Of a stretch of DNA of 64,000 bases, positions 26,396 to 37,613 are shown piece by piece; the first letter of the stretch is position 1, and the number at the start of each line of letters is the position of its first letter. Location of the stretch: the NCBI RefSeq assembly GCF_013030945.1, contig NZ_JABBXF010000043.1:1-64000 (forward strand), read 5' to 3'. The translations under genes were made by a program, and so were the position numbers. The stretch is from Streptomyces morookaense (GTDB lineage: Bacteria > Actinomycetota > Actinomycetes > Streptomycetales > Streptomycetaceae). A model generated the notes under the pieces. That model was not told the origin of the DNA and did not search any database. It saw nothing but the letters and a program-made list of their open reading frames with translations.

Positions 26396-27811
26396 TCAGG
26401 CAGGGATCACGGTCACGTCGCCGATGCCCAGCGCCCGGACCGGCTCCTCGATCTGTGCCGCGTCGCCGACGAGGACGGTCACCAGACGGTCGGCCGGGAA
26501 GGCGCTCACGACGGCCGCCGTGGCCTCCACCGTGCCGGTGTCCGCGAGGCGTTCGTACAGCCGCGCCTGGAAGTCGTCCGGCAGGTGCTGCTCGACCTGG
26601 TCCGCCAGCGTGCCCGCGACGGCGGCAGCCGTCTCGAACTTCAGCGGTGCGACGCCGACGAGGTTCTGCACGGCCGCGTCCCGCTCGGCCTCCGTCAGGC
26701 CCTCCGCCGCGAGGGTGCGCAGCACCGTCCAGAGGTCCTCCAGCGCGGGGCCGGTGTTGGGGGTGTCCACCGAGCCGCTGATGGCCAGCATGGCGGCGCC
26801 CGCCCCGTCCGGCCCGGAGCGCAGGACCTGGCCGAAGGCGCGTACGCCGTAGGTGTAGCCCTTCTCCTCGCGCAGGACGCGGTCCAGGCGCGAGGTGAGG
26901 GTGCCGCCGAGGCAGTAGGTGCCGAGCACCTGGGCCGGCCAGACGCGGTCGTGCCGGTCCGGGCCGGTGCGGCCGATGAGCAGCTGGGTCTGGACGGCGC
27001 CGGGGCGGTCCACGATCACCACGCGGCCGGTGTCGTCCCCCACGACCGGCGGCACGGGCCGCGGCTCGGCGGCGGAGCCGGTCCACGCGCCGAGCGTGCC
27101 GGCGAGGGCCTGGTCAAGGTCGACGCCGGTGAAGTCGCCGACGACCACGACGGTGGCGGCGGCCGGGCGCACGTGGGCCTCGTAGAAGGCGCGCACGGCG
27201 GCGGCGTCGATGCGCTCGACGGTCTCCTGGGTGCCCTGGCGGGGCCGGGACATCCGGGAGCCGGCCGGGAAGAGCTCCGCGGAGAGCGCCATGGCGGCCC
27301 GGCGGGCGGGGTTGGCGAGCTCGTGCGGGATCTCGTCCAGGCGGTTGGCCACGAGGCGCTCGACCTCGTCGTCGGGGAAGGCCGGGGCGCGCAGGGCGTC
27401 GGCGAGCAGGCCGAGGGCCTTGGCCAGCCGGGAGGCGGGCACCTCCAGGGAGAGCCGGACGCCGGGGTGGTCGGCGTGCGAGTCCAACGTGGCGCCGCAG
27501 CGCTCCAGTTCGGCCGTGAACTCCTCGGCACTGAGCTTGTCGGTGCCCTCGGTGAAGGCCCGGGCCATGATCGTGGCCACGCCGTCGAGGCCCTCGGGCT
27601 CGGCGTCCAGGGGCGCGTCCAGGTGCACCTCGACGGCGACGACCTGCTGGCCCGGGCGGTGGCAGCGCAGCACGGTCAGACCGTTGGGCAGCGCCTCGCG
27701 CTCGGGGGCGGGGAAGGCCCAGGGGGTCGCCCTGCCCGGCGCGGGCTGCGGGTGGAACTGCATCGTGGGTGCTGCGGTGTCCGTGCCGTTCACGGCTGCG
27801 GTGTCGCTCAC
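26396..27811 (-). CDS. M16 family peptidase-like protein, non-catalytic partner
   Basis: This 471-aa M16 (insulinase/MPP) homologue lacks the HxxEH zinc motif; the matching segment reads ATIMARAFTEGTDKLS. It keeps the Arg/Tyr substrate motif LREEKGYTYGVRAFG. This is the pattern of the inactive subunit of heterodimeric M16 proteases. The GTG start overlaps the stop of the catalytic gene (GTGA), so the pair is co-translated. No signal peptide is visible; it is probably cytoplasmic. Confidence 0.92.
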   Translation of the reverse strand: MSDTAAVNGTDTAAPTMQFHPQPAPGRATPWAFPAPEREALPNGLTVLRCHRPGQQVVAVEVHLDAPLDAEPEGLDGVATIMARAFTEGTDKLSAEEFTAELERCGATLDSHADHPGVRLSLEVPASRLAKALGLLADALRAPAFPDDEVERLVANRLDEIPHELANPARRAAMALSAELFPAGSRMSRPRQGTQETVERIDAAAVRAFYEAHVRPAAATVVVVGDFTGVDLDQALAGTLGAWTGSAAEPRPVPPVVGDDTGRVVIVDRPGAVQTQLLIGRTGPDRHDRVWPAQVLGTYCLGGTLTSRLDRVLREEKGYTYGVRAFGQVLRSGPDGAGAAMLAISGSVDTPNTGPALEDLWTVLRTLAAEGLTEAERDAAVQNLVGVAPLKFETAAAVAGTLADQVEQHLPDDFQARLYERLADTGTVEATAAVVSAFPADRLVTVLVGDAAQIEEPVRALGIGDVTVIPA

Positions 27812-29175
27812 CGGTCCGTCTCGCTTTCGGTTGCGGGTGCGTCTGCGGTCTCGTCGGCCTCGCCGCCGGCCTGGCCGGTGGGCTCGTAGACGAGCACGGC
27901 GCGGTTCTGCGGGTGCAGCCGGGCCTTGGCGACCGCCTGCACCTCCTCGGGGGTGATCTCCAGGACGCGCTGCACGGCGGTCAGGGCGAGCTGCGGGTCG
28001 CCGAACAGCACGGCGAAGCGGCACAGTTCGTCGGCCCGGCCGCTGACGGTGGCCAGCCGGTCCAGCCACTCGCGCTCCAGCTGGGCCTGCGCGCGCTCCA
28101 TCTCCTCGGGGGTCGGACCCTCCAGGGCGAAGCGGGCGAGCTCCTCGTCGACGGCCGCCTCGATCGCGGGCACCTCGAAGCCTCCGGAGGCCTTGACGTC
28201 CAGCCAGCCGAGCGAGGGCGCACCGGCCAGCCGCAGGATGCCGAAGCCGGCGGCGACGGCCGAGCGGTCGTGGCGCACCAGGCGGTTGTGCAGGCGGGAC
28301 GACTCGCCGCCGCCCAGGATGGTCAGCGCCAGGTCGGCGGCGTCGCACTCGCGCGTGCCGTCGTGCGGCAGCCGGTAGGCGGCCATCAGCGCGCGGGCCG
28401 GAACATCCTCCTCCACGACCTGGCGCAGCTCCTCGCCGATGGTGTCGGGCAGGGAGCCGTCGCGCGGGGGCTGCTTGCCGTCGTGCGCGGGGATCGAGCC
28501 GAAGTACTTCTCGATCCAGGCGAGCGTCTGCTCCGGGTCGATGTCGCCGACGACCGCCAGCACGGCGTTGCCGGGCGCGTAGTACGTGCGGAAGAACGCG
28601 CGGGCGTCCTCCAGGGAGGCGGCGTCCAGGTCGGCCATGGAGCCGATGGGCACGTGGTGGTAGGGGTGGCCCTCGGGGTAGGCCAGGGCCGTCAGCTTCT
28701 CGAACGCCGTGCCGTAGGGGACGTTGTCGTAGCGCTGGCGGCGCTCGTTCTTGACGACGTCGCGCTGGTTCTCCATGGACTCGTCGTCCAGGGCGGCCAG
28801 CAGCGAGCCCATCCGGTCGGCCTCCAGCCACAGGGCCAGCTCGACCTGGTGGGCGGGCATCGTCTCGAAGTAGTTGGTGCGCTCGAAGCTGGTGGTGCCG
28901 TTGAGCGAGCCGCCCGCGTTCTGCACCAGCTCGAAGTGACCGTTGCCCTTGACCTGGGCGGAGCCCTGGAACATGAGGTGCTCGAAGAGGTGGGCGAGCC
29001 CGGTGCGGCCCTTGACCTCGTGGCGCGAACCGACGTCGTACCAGAGGCAGACGGCGGCGACCGGGGTCAGATGATCCTCGGAGAGCACCACCCGCAGGCC
29101 GTTGGCCAGGCGGTGCTCGGTCGCTTTCAGGCCGCCGGAACCGGCCTGTTGCGTGGCCGTGTGACCCATGGGCAT
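27808..29175 (-). CDS. M16 family zinc peptidase, catalytic subunit
   Basis: The 455-aa M16 protease has the inverted zinc motif HLFEH (about residues 62-66) and downstream acidic residues in MENQRDVVKNERRQRYDN. It begins MPMGHTATQQ with AGGGA before the ATG at 29175. It probably works with the inactive partner encoded directly downstream to degrade peptides or process proteins. It is divergent from parC. Confidence 0.94.
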   Translation of the reverse strand: MPMGHTATQQAGSGGLKATEHRLANGLRVVLSEDHLTPVAAVCLWYDVGSRHEVKGRTGLAHLFEHLMFQGSAQVKGNGHFELVQNAGGSLNGTTSFERTNYFETMPAHQVELALWLEADRMGSLLAALDDESMENQRDVVKNERRQRYDNVPYGTAFEKLTALAYPEGHPYHHVPIGSMADLDAASLEDARAFFRTYYAPGNAVLAVVGDIDPEQTLAWIEKYFGSIPAHDGKQPPRDGSLPDTIGEELRQVVEEDVPARALMAAYRLPHDGTRECDAADLALTILGGGESSRLHNRLVRHDRSAVAAGFGILRLAGAPSLGWLDVKASGGFEVPAIEAAVDEELARFALEGPTPEEMERAQAQLEREWLDRLATVSGRADELCRFAVLFGDPQLALTAVQRVLEITPEEVQAVAKARLHPQNRAVLVYEPTGQAGGEADETADAPATESETDR

Positions 29176-29395
29176 GTACGTCCCTTCGATTGCTCGAAAA
29201 TCCCGCGGTGCCTCGCGGCGGCGCGCGTGATGAACAGTCCTGTCACTGTATGCAAGCGCGTCGCCTTCTGGCGAAGTTCCCCGACCGCTCACTCCCTGCG
29301 GACGGGTCGCGGTCGGCGTTGTCGGTGGCGCGGTCCACAATGGTCCGCGTCAGCACACCCGCCCCGGCAAACCGATCGAAGGAGCCGCAGCCGCG

Positions 29396-31849
<2,454 letters not shown>

Positions 31850-31864
31850 GACCGCGCCCGTACT

Positions 31865-31905
31865 CCGCGCCCCATAAAGGGGCGCGGGGGAACCGCGCGA
31901 GCAAC
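31865..31905. repeat. Streptomyces 3'-end repeat element, copy B
   Basis: CCGCGCCCC-ATAAA-GGGGCGCGG (31865-31887), then GGGAACCGCGCGAGCAACC. It matches copy A at 9084. Here it lies between converging parC and the CobW-family gene and can act as a terminator for both. Confidence 0.65.
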
Positions 31906-31914
31906 CACAGGCGG

Positions 31915-32946
31915 TCAGGACTGCGCGTACCGCAGAACGCCCCACATGCTGTTGGGGTCGGCGTTCTGCTCCGCGCTGCGGTTCCGGCAGGAGTCCAGCC
32001 GCTCCCGCAGGGACACGGCGTCAACACCCCGACCGATCATCACCAGTTGGGTGAGGCGCTGCTCCCCGCGCGCCCACGGCGAGGGGTAGAAACGGAGGAA
32101 ATCGCCCACGGCGTGGACGGTGAAGCGCTGCCGGTGGCCGGGTATCCCGAAGTGGACGAAGCCCTTGATCCGGTACAGCCCCTTCGGCCTGCTGTCGAGG
32201 AACTCCATCAGCCGGCGCGGGTGCATCGGCTCCTCGGAGACGAACTCCACGCTCTCGTAGGCCGCGTGAAGATGGCCGTCGTGGTCGTGGTCCCCATGGC
32301 AGAGGTCCTCGAAGGACAGCTGCCGGACCGCCTCCAGGTGGTCCTCGCGCGGCTTGCGGTCGAAGAGCAGCTCGGGGTCGATGCGCCCGTAGGAGGCCGG
32401 GACGACGGGGGTGCCGGGGCTCAGCTCGCCCAGCGTCTCCAGGAGCCGGTCGCGGGCCTCGTCCGCGACCCGGTCCGCCTTGTTGAGGACCACGAGGTCG
32501 GCGATGGCCACGTGCCGGTCCAGCTCGGGGTGGGTGGCCCGCGTGCGCTCGAACTCCGCCGCGTCGACCACCTCGACCAGGCCGCCGTAGACGATGTTCC
32601 GGTTCTCGCTGGCGAGGATCATACGGATGAGCTCCTGCGGCTCGGCCAGTCCGCTGGCCTCGATGACGATGACGTCGAGGCGGGCGGACGGGCGGGCCAG
32701 CTTCTCCAGGAACCCGTCCAGTTCGCTGGTGTCCACGGCGCAGCACAGGCAGCCGTTGCCGAGCGAGACCATGGAGTCGACCTGGCCGGCGATGCTCATG
32801 GCATCGATCTCGATCTTGCCGAAGTCGTTGACGACCGCGCCGATCCGGCTGCCCCCGCTTCTGCTCAGCAGGTGGTTGAGCAGGGTGGTCTTGCCCGATC
32901 CCAGAAATCCTGCGAGCACGATGACCGGGATCTGTCGCTTGGCCAC
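31915..32946 (-). CDS. CobW/COG0523-family GTPase (metallochaperone type)
   Basis: The 343-aa G3E GTPase has Walker A GFLGSGKTTLLNH, the metal-binding CxCC motif GNGCLCCAV, Walker B-like VIVIEASGLAEP and base-specificity motif LNKAD. A His-rich stretch (CHGDHDHDGHLH) separates it from the C-terminal CobW_C domain. Such proteins deliver zinc or cobalt to target enzymes. The GTG at 32946 has a GAGGAGG site, 29 bp after the citrate synthase stop, so the two genes are probably co-transcribed. No Zur box is obvious. Confidence 0.92.
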   Translation of the reverse strand: MAKRQIPVIVLAGFLGSGKTTLLNHLLSRSGGSRIGAVVNDFGKIEIDAMSIAGQVDSMVSLGNGCLCCAVDTSELDGFLEKLARPSARLDVIVIEASGLAEPQELIRMILASENRNIVYGGLVEVVDAAEFERTRATHPELDRHVAIADLVVLNKADRVADEARDRLLETLGELSPGTPVVPASYGRIDPELLFDRKPREDHLEAVRQLSFEDLCHGDHDHDGHLHAAYESVEFVSEEPMHPRRLMEFLDSRPKGLYRIKGFVHFGIPGHRQRFTVHAVGDFLRFYPSPWARGEQRLTQLVMIGRGVDAVSLRERLDSCRNRSAEQNADPNSMWGVLRYAQS

Positions 32947-32975
32947 GGGGGCGCCTCCTCGTCGCGCGGGCGTCG

Positions 32976-34124
32976 TCAGCCGAGCACGGCGGGCACCGGC
33001 TGCGGCGGGGGCGGGCCGACATAGCGGGCCGCCGGGCGGATGATCTTCGAGTCCTCCGCCTGCTCCAGGATATTGGCGCTCCAGCCGACCATCCGGGCCG
33101 CACAGAACGTCGGGGTGAACATCTCCCGGGGCAGCCCGCACAGCTCCATGACGACACCGGCGTAGAACTCCACGTTGGTGTGCAGTTCGCGGCCCGGCTT
33201 GAGCTCCGCCAGGACCTCCTCGACCTGCCGCTCGACCTCGACGGCGAACTCCACGAGCGGGCCGCCGAATTCCTGCGCGATGCCGCGCAGCATCCGCGAG
33301 CGCGGGTCCTCGGTGCGGTAGACGGGGTGCCCGAAGCCCATGATCCGCCCGCCGGCGAGCACCTGTTCGCGGACCCAGGGGCCGATGCGGTCGGGGGTGC
33401 CGATGGCGTCCAGGGTGTCCAGGGCCCGGCTGGGGGCGCCGCCGTGCAGCGGGCCGGACAGGGCGCCGACCGCGCCGCACAGGCAGGCGGCGAGGTCGGC
33501 TCCGGTGGAGGCGATGACGCGGGCGGTGAAGGTCGAGGCGTTGAAGCCGTGGTCGACGGTGGAGATCAGATACTGCTCGACGGCGCGGGCGCGCCGCGCG
33601 TCCGGCTCCTCGCCGGTGAGCATGTACAGGTAGTTGGCGGCGTACGGGAGGTCGTCGCGCGGTTCGACGGGCTCCAGGCCGCGGCCCAGCCGGTGCAGCG
33701 CGGTGAGCAGTACGGGCACGGCGGCGCAGGCGGCCAGGGCGTCGGTGGAGCGCTCGGCGGGGCCGATGTCGTACAGCGGGCGCATCCCGTGGGCGCCGCC
33801 GAGCAGCGGAAGCGCTGCGCGCAGTCCGGCGAGCGGCCCCGCCGTGGCGCAGGCGCGGGCGATGCCGGGCAGGGCCGCGCGGACGTCCGTGGGGAGCCGG
33901 CGCAGCGCGGCGGTGCGTGCCGCGAAGGCCGCGGACTCCGCCGCGTCGGGCAGCCGGCCGTGGAACATCAGATGCCAGACGTCCTCGAACGTGCGGCTCT
34001 GCGCGAGCTCGACGGCCGAGTACTGCCGGTAGTGGTAGAAGCCCTCCTGGCCCCGGACGTCGCCCAGGGCGGTGTCGGTGACGACGACGCCCGCGAGCCC
34101 GCGGGGCACCTCGGTGAGGGTCAT
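32976..34124 (-). CDS. Citrate synthase family protein
   Basis: Condenses acetyl-CoA (or an analogue) with oxaloacetate. The 382-aa protein has the two catalytic histidines in VDHGFNAST and GFGHPVYR, plus SGPLHGGAPSRALD. The third catalytic position, normally Asp in NVDFYSG, reads NVEFYAGVV. AGGAGG precedes the ATG at 34124; the open frame upstream is not supported. It shares a short promoter region, containing a 19-bp palindrome, with the divergent HTH-fused homologue. Confidence 0.9.
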   Translation of the reverse strand: MTLTEVPRGLAGVVVTDTALGDVRGQEGFYHYRQYSAVELAQSRTFEDVWHLMFHGRLPDAAESAAFAARTAALRRLPTDVRAALPGIARACATAGPLAGLRAALPLLGGAHGMRPLYDIGPAERSTDALAACAAVPVLLTALHRLGRGLEPVEPRDDLPYAANYLYMLTGEEPDARRARAVEQYLISTVDHGFNASTFTARVIASTGADLAACLCGAVGALSGPLHGGAPSRALDTLDAIGTPDRIGPWVREQVLAGGRIMGFGHPVYRTEDPRSRMLRGIAQEFGGPLVEFAVEVERQVEEVLAELKPGRELHTNVEFYAGVVMELCGLPREMFTPTFCAARMVGWSANILEQAEDSKIIRPAARYVGPPPPQPVPAVLG

Positions 34125-34213
34125 CCCATGCCTCCTTGCTTCCTCGAAGCTTCCTCGAACTTGCTCCCTTGACGTGATGTGGCGACTGTCCATGCTTGAC
34201 TAAGTCGATGTCA

Positions 34214-34232
34214 ATATTGATTGAATCAATAT
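34214..34232. promoter_or_regulatory. AT-rich 19-bp palindrome between two citrate synthase genes
   Basis: ATATTGATT-G-AATCAATAT is a perfect dyad in a high-GC genome, extended imperfectly on both sides (GTCA.../...TCAAC). It lies 90 bp before one start and 24 bp before the other. It is probably an operator controlling both genes. Confidence 0.7.
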
Positions 34233-34256
34233 CAACGCATGGACTACCGTGGGCGC

Positions 34257-35507
34257 ATGGTGGATCAGGGGACGGCGCCGGAACTCCCGGACAGGGAGCG
34301 GCTGACCACGCGCGAGGTCGCCGAGCGGCTCGGGGTGAAGCCCGAGACGGTCTACGCGTATGTGAGCCGGGGCCGGCTCACCGCCCGCCGCGGTCCGGGC
34401 GGCAGGGGCAGCACCTTCGACCCGCGCGAGGTCGAGGCGCTGGTGCGCCGCGGCGGCACTCGCCGCGAGCCCTCCTTCGGCAGCGAGAGCGCGATCCGCA
34501 CGGGCGTCACCCTCATCACCGCGGACCGGCATCACTACCGCGGCGTGGACGCGACCGCGCTCGCGGAGCGGTACGGCTACGAGGAGGTCGCCGACTGGCT
34601 GTGGACCGGGGAGCTGCACCACGGCATCCGGTTCACGTCCCCCGCCGAGACGCTGGCCGCCGCCCGCAGCGCGGTGGCGGCGCTGCCCGCGCACAGCGGG
34701 ACCGTCGACCGCCTGCGGGTGGCCGCGATCGCCGCCGCGGCGGCCGACCCGCTGCGCTTCGACCTGTCGCCCGAGGCGGTCCTGGGCACCGCCCGCGGTC
34801 TGATCCCGACGCTGGTCGACGCGCTGCCGCCCGCCGGGCAGCCGCACCGCGGCGACGGGCGCCTCGCCTGGCGGCTGTGGTCGCGGCTGAGCACTCAGAC
34901 AGCTGACGAGGCGTCACTTGCCGTGCTGGAAGCGGCACTTGTGCTGCTCATCGACCACGACCTCGCCACGTCGACGCTGGCGGCGCGGGTGGCGGCATCG
35001 GCGCAGGCCCACCCGTACGCCGTCGTCTCGGCCGGGCTCGGCGCCCTCGACGGCCCGTTGCACGGCGCGGCCAGCGGTCTGGCGCACCGGATGCTCACCG
35101 AGGTGCTGCAGCGGGGCAGCGCGGCCGCGGTGGTGGCGGACCACCTGCGCGGCGGCCGACGGGTGCCGGGGCTCGGCCACCGGCTCTACCCGGGGCCGGA
35201 CCCGCGGGCGCAGGCGCTGTTCACCCGGCTGGAGTCCGTGCCCGCCGCGGCGCAGGCCCTGGCCGCGGCCCGCGAGGTGGAGGCGACCACCGCCCGGCAC
35301 ACGCCCCTGCACGCCAACGTGGACCTCGCGCTCGCCGTCCTGTCCGTCTCCGCGGGCATGCCGCCCGAGGCGGGGGAAACGGTGTTCGCGGTGGCCCGCA
35401 CCGCGGGGTGGATCGCCCACGCGCTGGAGGAGTACGCGGAACGCCCGATGCGGCTGCGCCCGTCCGGCGAGTACTGCGGGCCCCGGCCCCCGCAGCCGCT
35501 GCCCTGA
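34257..35507 (+). CDS. Citrate synthase-like protein with N-terminal HTH
   Basis: The 416-aa fusion has an excisionase/MerR-like helix-turn-helix (residues about 15-60: LTTREVAERLGVKPETVYAY, SRGRLTARRG) and a citrate synthase domain with GPLHGAASGLAHRML, GLGHRLYP and NVDLALAVL. The usual first His region is IDHDLATST. It may be a regulator that senses a CoA or oxaloacetate-like ligand, or an enzyme that controls its own expression. Starts at 34239 and at a TTG at 34221 are possible; 34257 leaves the palindrome outside the gene. Confidence 0.85.
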   Translation: MVDQGTAPELPDRERLTTREVAERLGVKPETVYAYVSRGRLTARRGPGGRGSTFDPREVEALVRRGGTRREPSFGSESAIRTGVTLITADRHHYRGVDATALAERYGYEEVADWLWTGELHHGIRFTSPAETLAAARSAVAALPAHSGTVDRLRVAAIAAAAADPLRFDLSPEAVLGTARGLIPTLVDALPPAGQPHRGDGRLAWRLWSRLSTQTADEASLAVLEAALVLLIDHDLATSTLAARVAASAQAHPYAVVSAGLGALDGPLHGAASGLAHRMLTEVLQRGSAAAVVADHLRGGRRVPGLGHRLYPGPDPRAQALFTRLESVPAAAQALAAAREVEATTARHTPLHANVDLALAVLSVSAGMPPEAGETVFAVARTAGWIAHALEEYAERPMRLRPSGEYCGPRPPQPLP

Positions 35508-35532
35508 GGGCCGATGCGGCAACTCCGCCGGG

Positions 35533-35551
35533 CCAGGTTAGGCTCACCTAC
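35533..35551. promoter_or_regulatory. Iron box (DmdR1/IdeR-type operator)
   Basis: CCAGGTTAGGCTCACCTAC matches the iron-box consensus TTAGGTTAGGCTCACCTAA at 16 of 19 positions and ends one base before the GTG start of the ferredoxin-like gene. TAGGCT inside it could be a -10 element. Confidence 0.82.
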
Positions 35552-36496
35552 GTGAGCACTTGCGCGAGCGCCTCCCGCCTCCTGGCCGAACCCCTGGCCG
35601 GCACGGCCGCCACCGCCCGTACCTGGCTGCTGATCGAGCAGCCCGGGCCGTGGGGCTCCGACGCGCTCGCCTCCAGCCACCTCGACCCGGCCGTCGCCCG
35701 CGCCCTGGACGAGGCCGCCGCGGGCACCGGCGTGCGGATCGCACTGATCCGCCGCCCCGGACGGCACGCCGACTGCCACCACCCCGCCGGGCGGCGCGTC
35801 TTCGCCGCCCACACCGCACCCGGGAACTCCTGGATCCGGACAGCGGACATCACGGACCCCGCGCAGCTGCCCGGCCTGGACTTCGCGGCGCTCGGCGCGG
35901 GCCGGCACGGCGGGCTGTGGGAGCCGTACGAGGGCGACCCGCTCGCCCTCGTGTGCACCAACGGCCGACGCGACCGCTGCTGCGCCCTGCTCGGCCGACC
36001 GCTCGCCGCGGAGCTGGCCGCCTCGGACTGCGGCGAGGTCTGGGAGATCACCCACCTCGGCGGCCACCGCTTCGCCCCGACCCTCATGGTGCTCCCCCAC
36101 GGCTACGCGTACGGGCGGGCCACCGCGCAGGACGTCAAGGAGGCCCTGGAGGCGGCCCGCGACGGCCGCGTCGCGACCACGGGCTGCCGGGGCCGCTCCG
36201 CCTGGGAGCGGCCCGCCCAGGCCGCCGAGCTGGCCGTCCGCGACCTGACCGGCGAGGAACGTGCGGACGCCCTGGACGTCACGGCCACCGAGGGCGCCGC
36301 TCCCCGCTGGACCGTCACCGTCGCCCACACCGACGGCCGCGCCTGGCAGGCCGTCGTCGAACAGGGCGCGGCCGAGCCGCCGCGCCCCGAGAGCTGCGGC
36401 AAGGCACCGGGCTCGCCGGCCCGGATGGACGTCGTGTCCGTCGCCCCGCTCGGCGGGTCTCAGCCGGCAGCCTTCTTGGCGAACTCCGTGGTGTAG
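35552..36496 (+). CDS. Sucrase/ferredoxin-like family protein
   Basis: The 314-aa protein belongs to the Suc_Fer-like family, thioredoxin-fold ferredoxin-like proteins. Cysteines that could bind an iron-sulfur cluster lie in LVCTNGRRDRCCALLG, and His/Gly residues in EITHLGGHRFAPTLMVLP. The GTG at 35552 follows an iron box immediately, pointing to iron-repressed expression and perhaps a leaderless transcript. A role in iron release or electron transfer under iron limitation is inferred. The 3' end overlaps the converging ABC binding-protein gene by 37 bp. Confidence 0.85.
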   Translation: MSTCASASRLLAEPLAGTAATARTWLLIEQPGPWGSDALASSHLDPAVARALDEAAAGTGVRIALIRRPGRHADCHHPAGRRVFAAHTAPGNSWIRTADITDPAQLPGLDFAALGAGRHGGLWEPYEGDPLALVCTNGRRDRCCALLGRPLAAELAASDCGEVWEITHLGGHRFAPTLMVLPHGYAYGRATAQDVKEALEAARDGRVATTGCRGRSAWERPAQAAELAVRDLTGEERADALDVTATEGAAPRWTVTVAHTDGRAWQAVVEQGAAEPPRPESCGKAPGSPARMDVVSVAPLGGSQPAAFLANSVV

Positions 36497-37521
36497 GTCT
36501 TCTCCAGGTCGACCGAGGCGCCCTTGACGGCGGGGTTGAAGGACTTGAGGACCTCCATGACGGTCTTCGGCCCGTCGGCGGGCATCACGCCGTCCTTGGT
36601 GAACATCGGCAGGGTGCTCGCGATGGACTTGACGTAGAGGTCCTTGCCGCCCTTCGCGTAGTCCTCGGGCATCTTCGCCGCGATCTCCTCGGGCGAGTGC
36701 CCGGACATCCACTTGAGGGTCTTCACCAGGGCGTTGGTCAGCTTCTGGACGGTGTCCTTGTTGTTGTTCACCCAACTCGTGTTCATGTAGAGGCTCGACG
36801 ACGGGTAGAGCCCTCCGAGCGCCGCGCGCGAGCCCTCGGGGGTGCGCATGTCGACGAGCACCGTGCCGAGGTCCTTGGCGACGGCCTGGGCGACGGTCGG
36901 GTCGGTGGTCATGCCGGCGTCGATGGAGCCCTGTTGCAGTGCGGCGAGGAAGGTCTGCCCCGCACCGACGGCGACCGGGGTGATGTCGCTGGTGGTCAGC
37001 CCGTTCTTCACCGCCAGATACTTCGTCAGGAAGTCGGTGGAGGACCCGAGTCCGGTCACCCCGAGCTTCTTGCCCTTGAAGTCCTTCGGCGAACCGATCT
37101 CGGACGCCGCCTTCTTGGAGACGAGCTCCACCTCGCCCGGCGTCTGGGCGAGCTGGACCACGGACTCCACCTGCTTGCCCTTGGCCTGGAGGTCGAGGGT
37201 GTGGTCGTAGAAGCCGACCGCGCCCTGCACGTCGCCGGAGACGAGCGAGGTCGTGGCCTGCACGCCGGCCGGCTCGGTCAGCAGCTTGACCGTCAGGCCC
37301 TCCTTCTCGAAGTAGCCCAGCTGCTGGGTGAGCACCACCGGCAGGTAGATCACCTTGTCCAGGCCGCCCACCATGATCTTGACGGCGTCGCCCTTGAGCG
37401 CCTCGTTGCCCGCCTTGTTGCTGCCGGCCGACGCGTCGTCGGCGCAGCCGGACAGCGCGAGACACATCACCCCCGCGACGGCCGCCGCGGATACCTTGGT
37501 GCACTTGCCGAACGTACGCAT
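36460..37521 (-). CDS. ABC importer substrate-binding lipoprotein (NMT1/SsuA type)
   Basis: The 353-aa lipoprotein has signal peptide and lipobox LALSGC (Cys26). The mature part resembles NMT1/THI5-like and SsuA-like binding proteins: KIMVGGLDKVIYLPVVLTQQ, GYFEKEGLTVKLL, and a C-terminal helical region. Likely ligands are sulfonates, nitrate-like ions or pyrimidine/aromatic compounds; sequence alone does not decide. GAGGAA precedes the ATG at 37521. It is the last gene of the ATPase-permease-binding protein operon. Confidence 0.9.
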   Translation of the reverse strand: MRTFGKCTKVSAAAVAGVMCLALSGCADDASAGSNKAGNEALKGDAVKIMVGGLDKVIYLPVVLTQQLGYFEKEGLTVKLLTEPAGVQATTSLVSGDVQGAVGFYDHTLDLQAKGKQVESVVQLAQTPGEVELVSKKAASEIGSPKDFKGKKLGVTGLGSSTDFLTKYLAVKNGLTTSDITPVAVGAGQTFLAALQQGSIDAGMTTDPTVAQAVAKDLGTVLVDMRTPEGSRAALGGLYPSSSLYMNTSWVNNNKDTVQKLTNALVKTLKWMSGHSPEEIAAKMPEDYAKGGKDLYVKSIASTLPMFTKDGVMPADGPKTVMEVLKSFNPAVKGASVDLEKTYTTEFAKKAAG

Positions 37522-37613
37522 CACACGTTCCTCACGGTCAGAAAGTCGGTGGCAGTTGCCCGTACAGGGGGGTGGGGTGGTACCGGCCGGTGGGGGGCCG
37601 TCGGTGGATCCGT

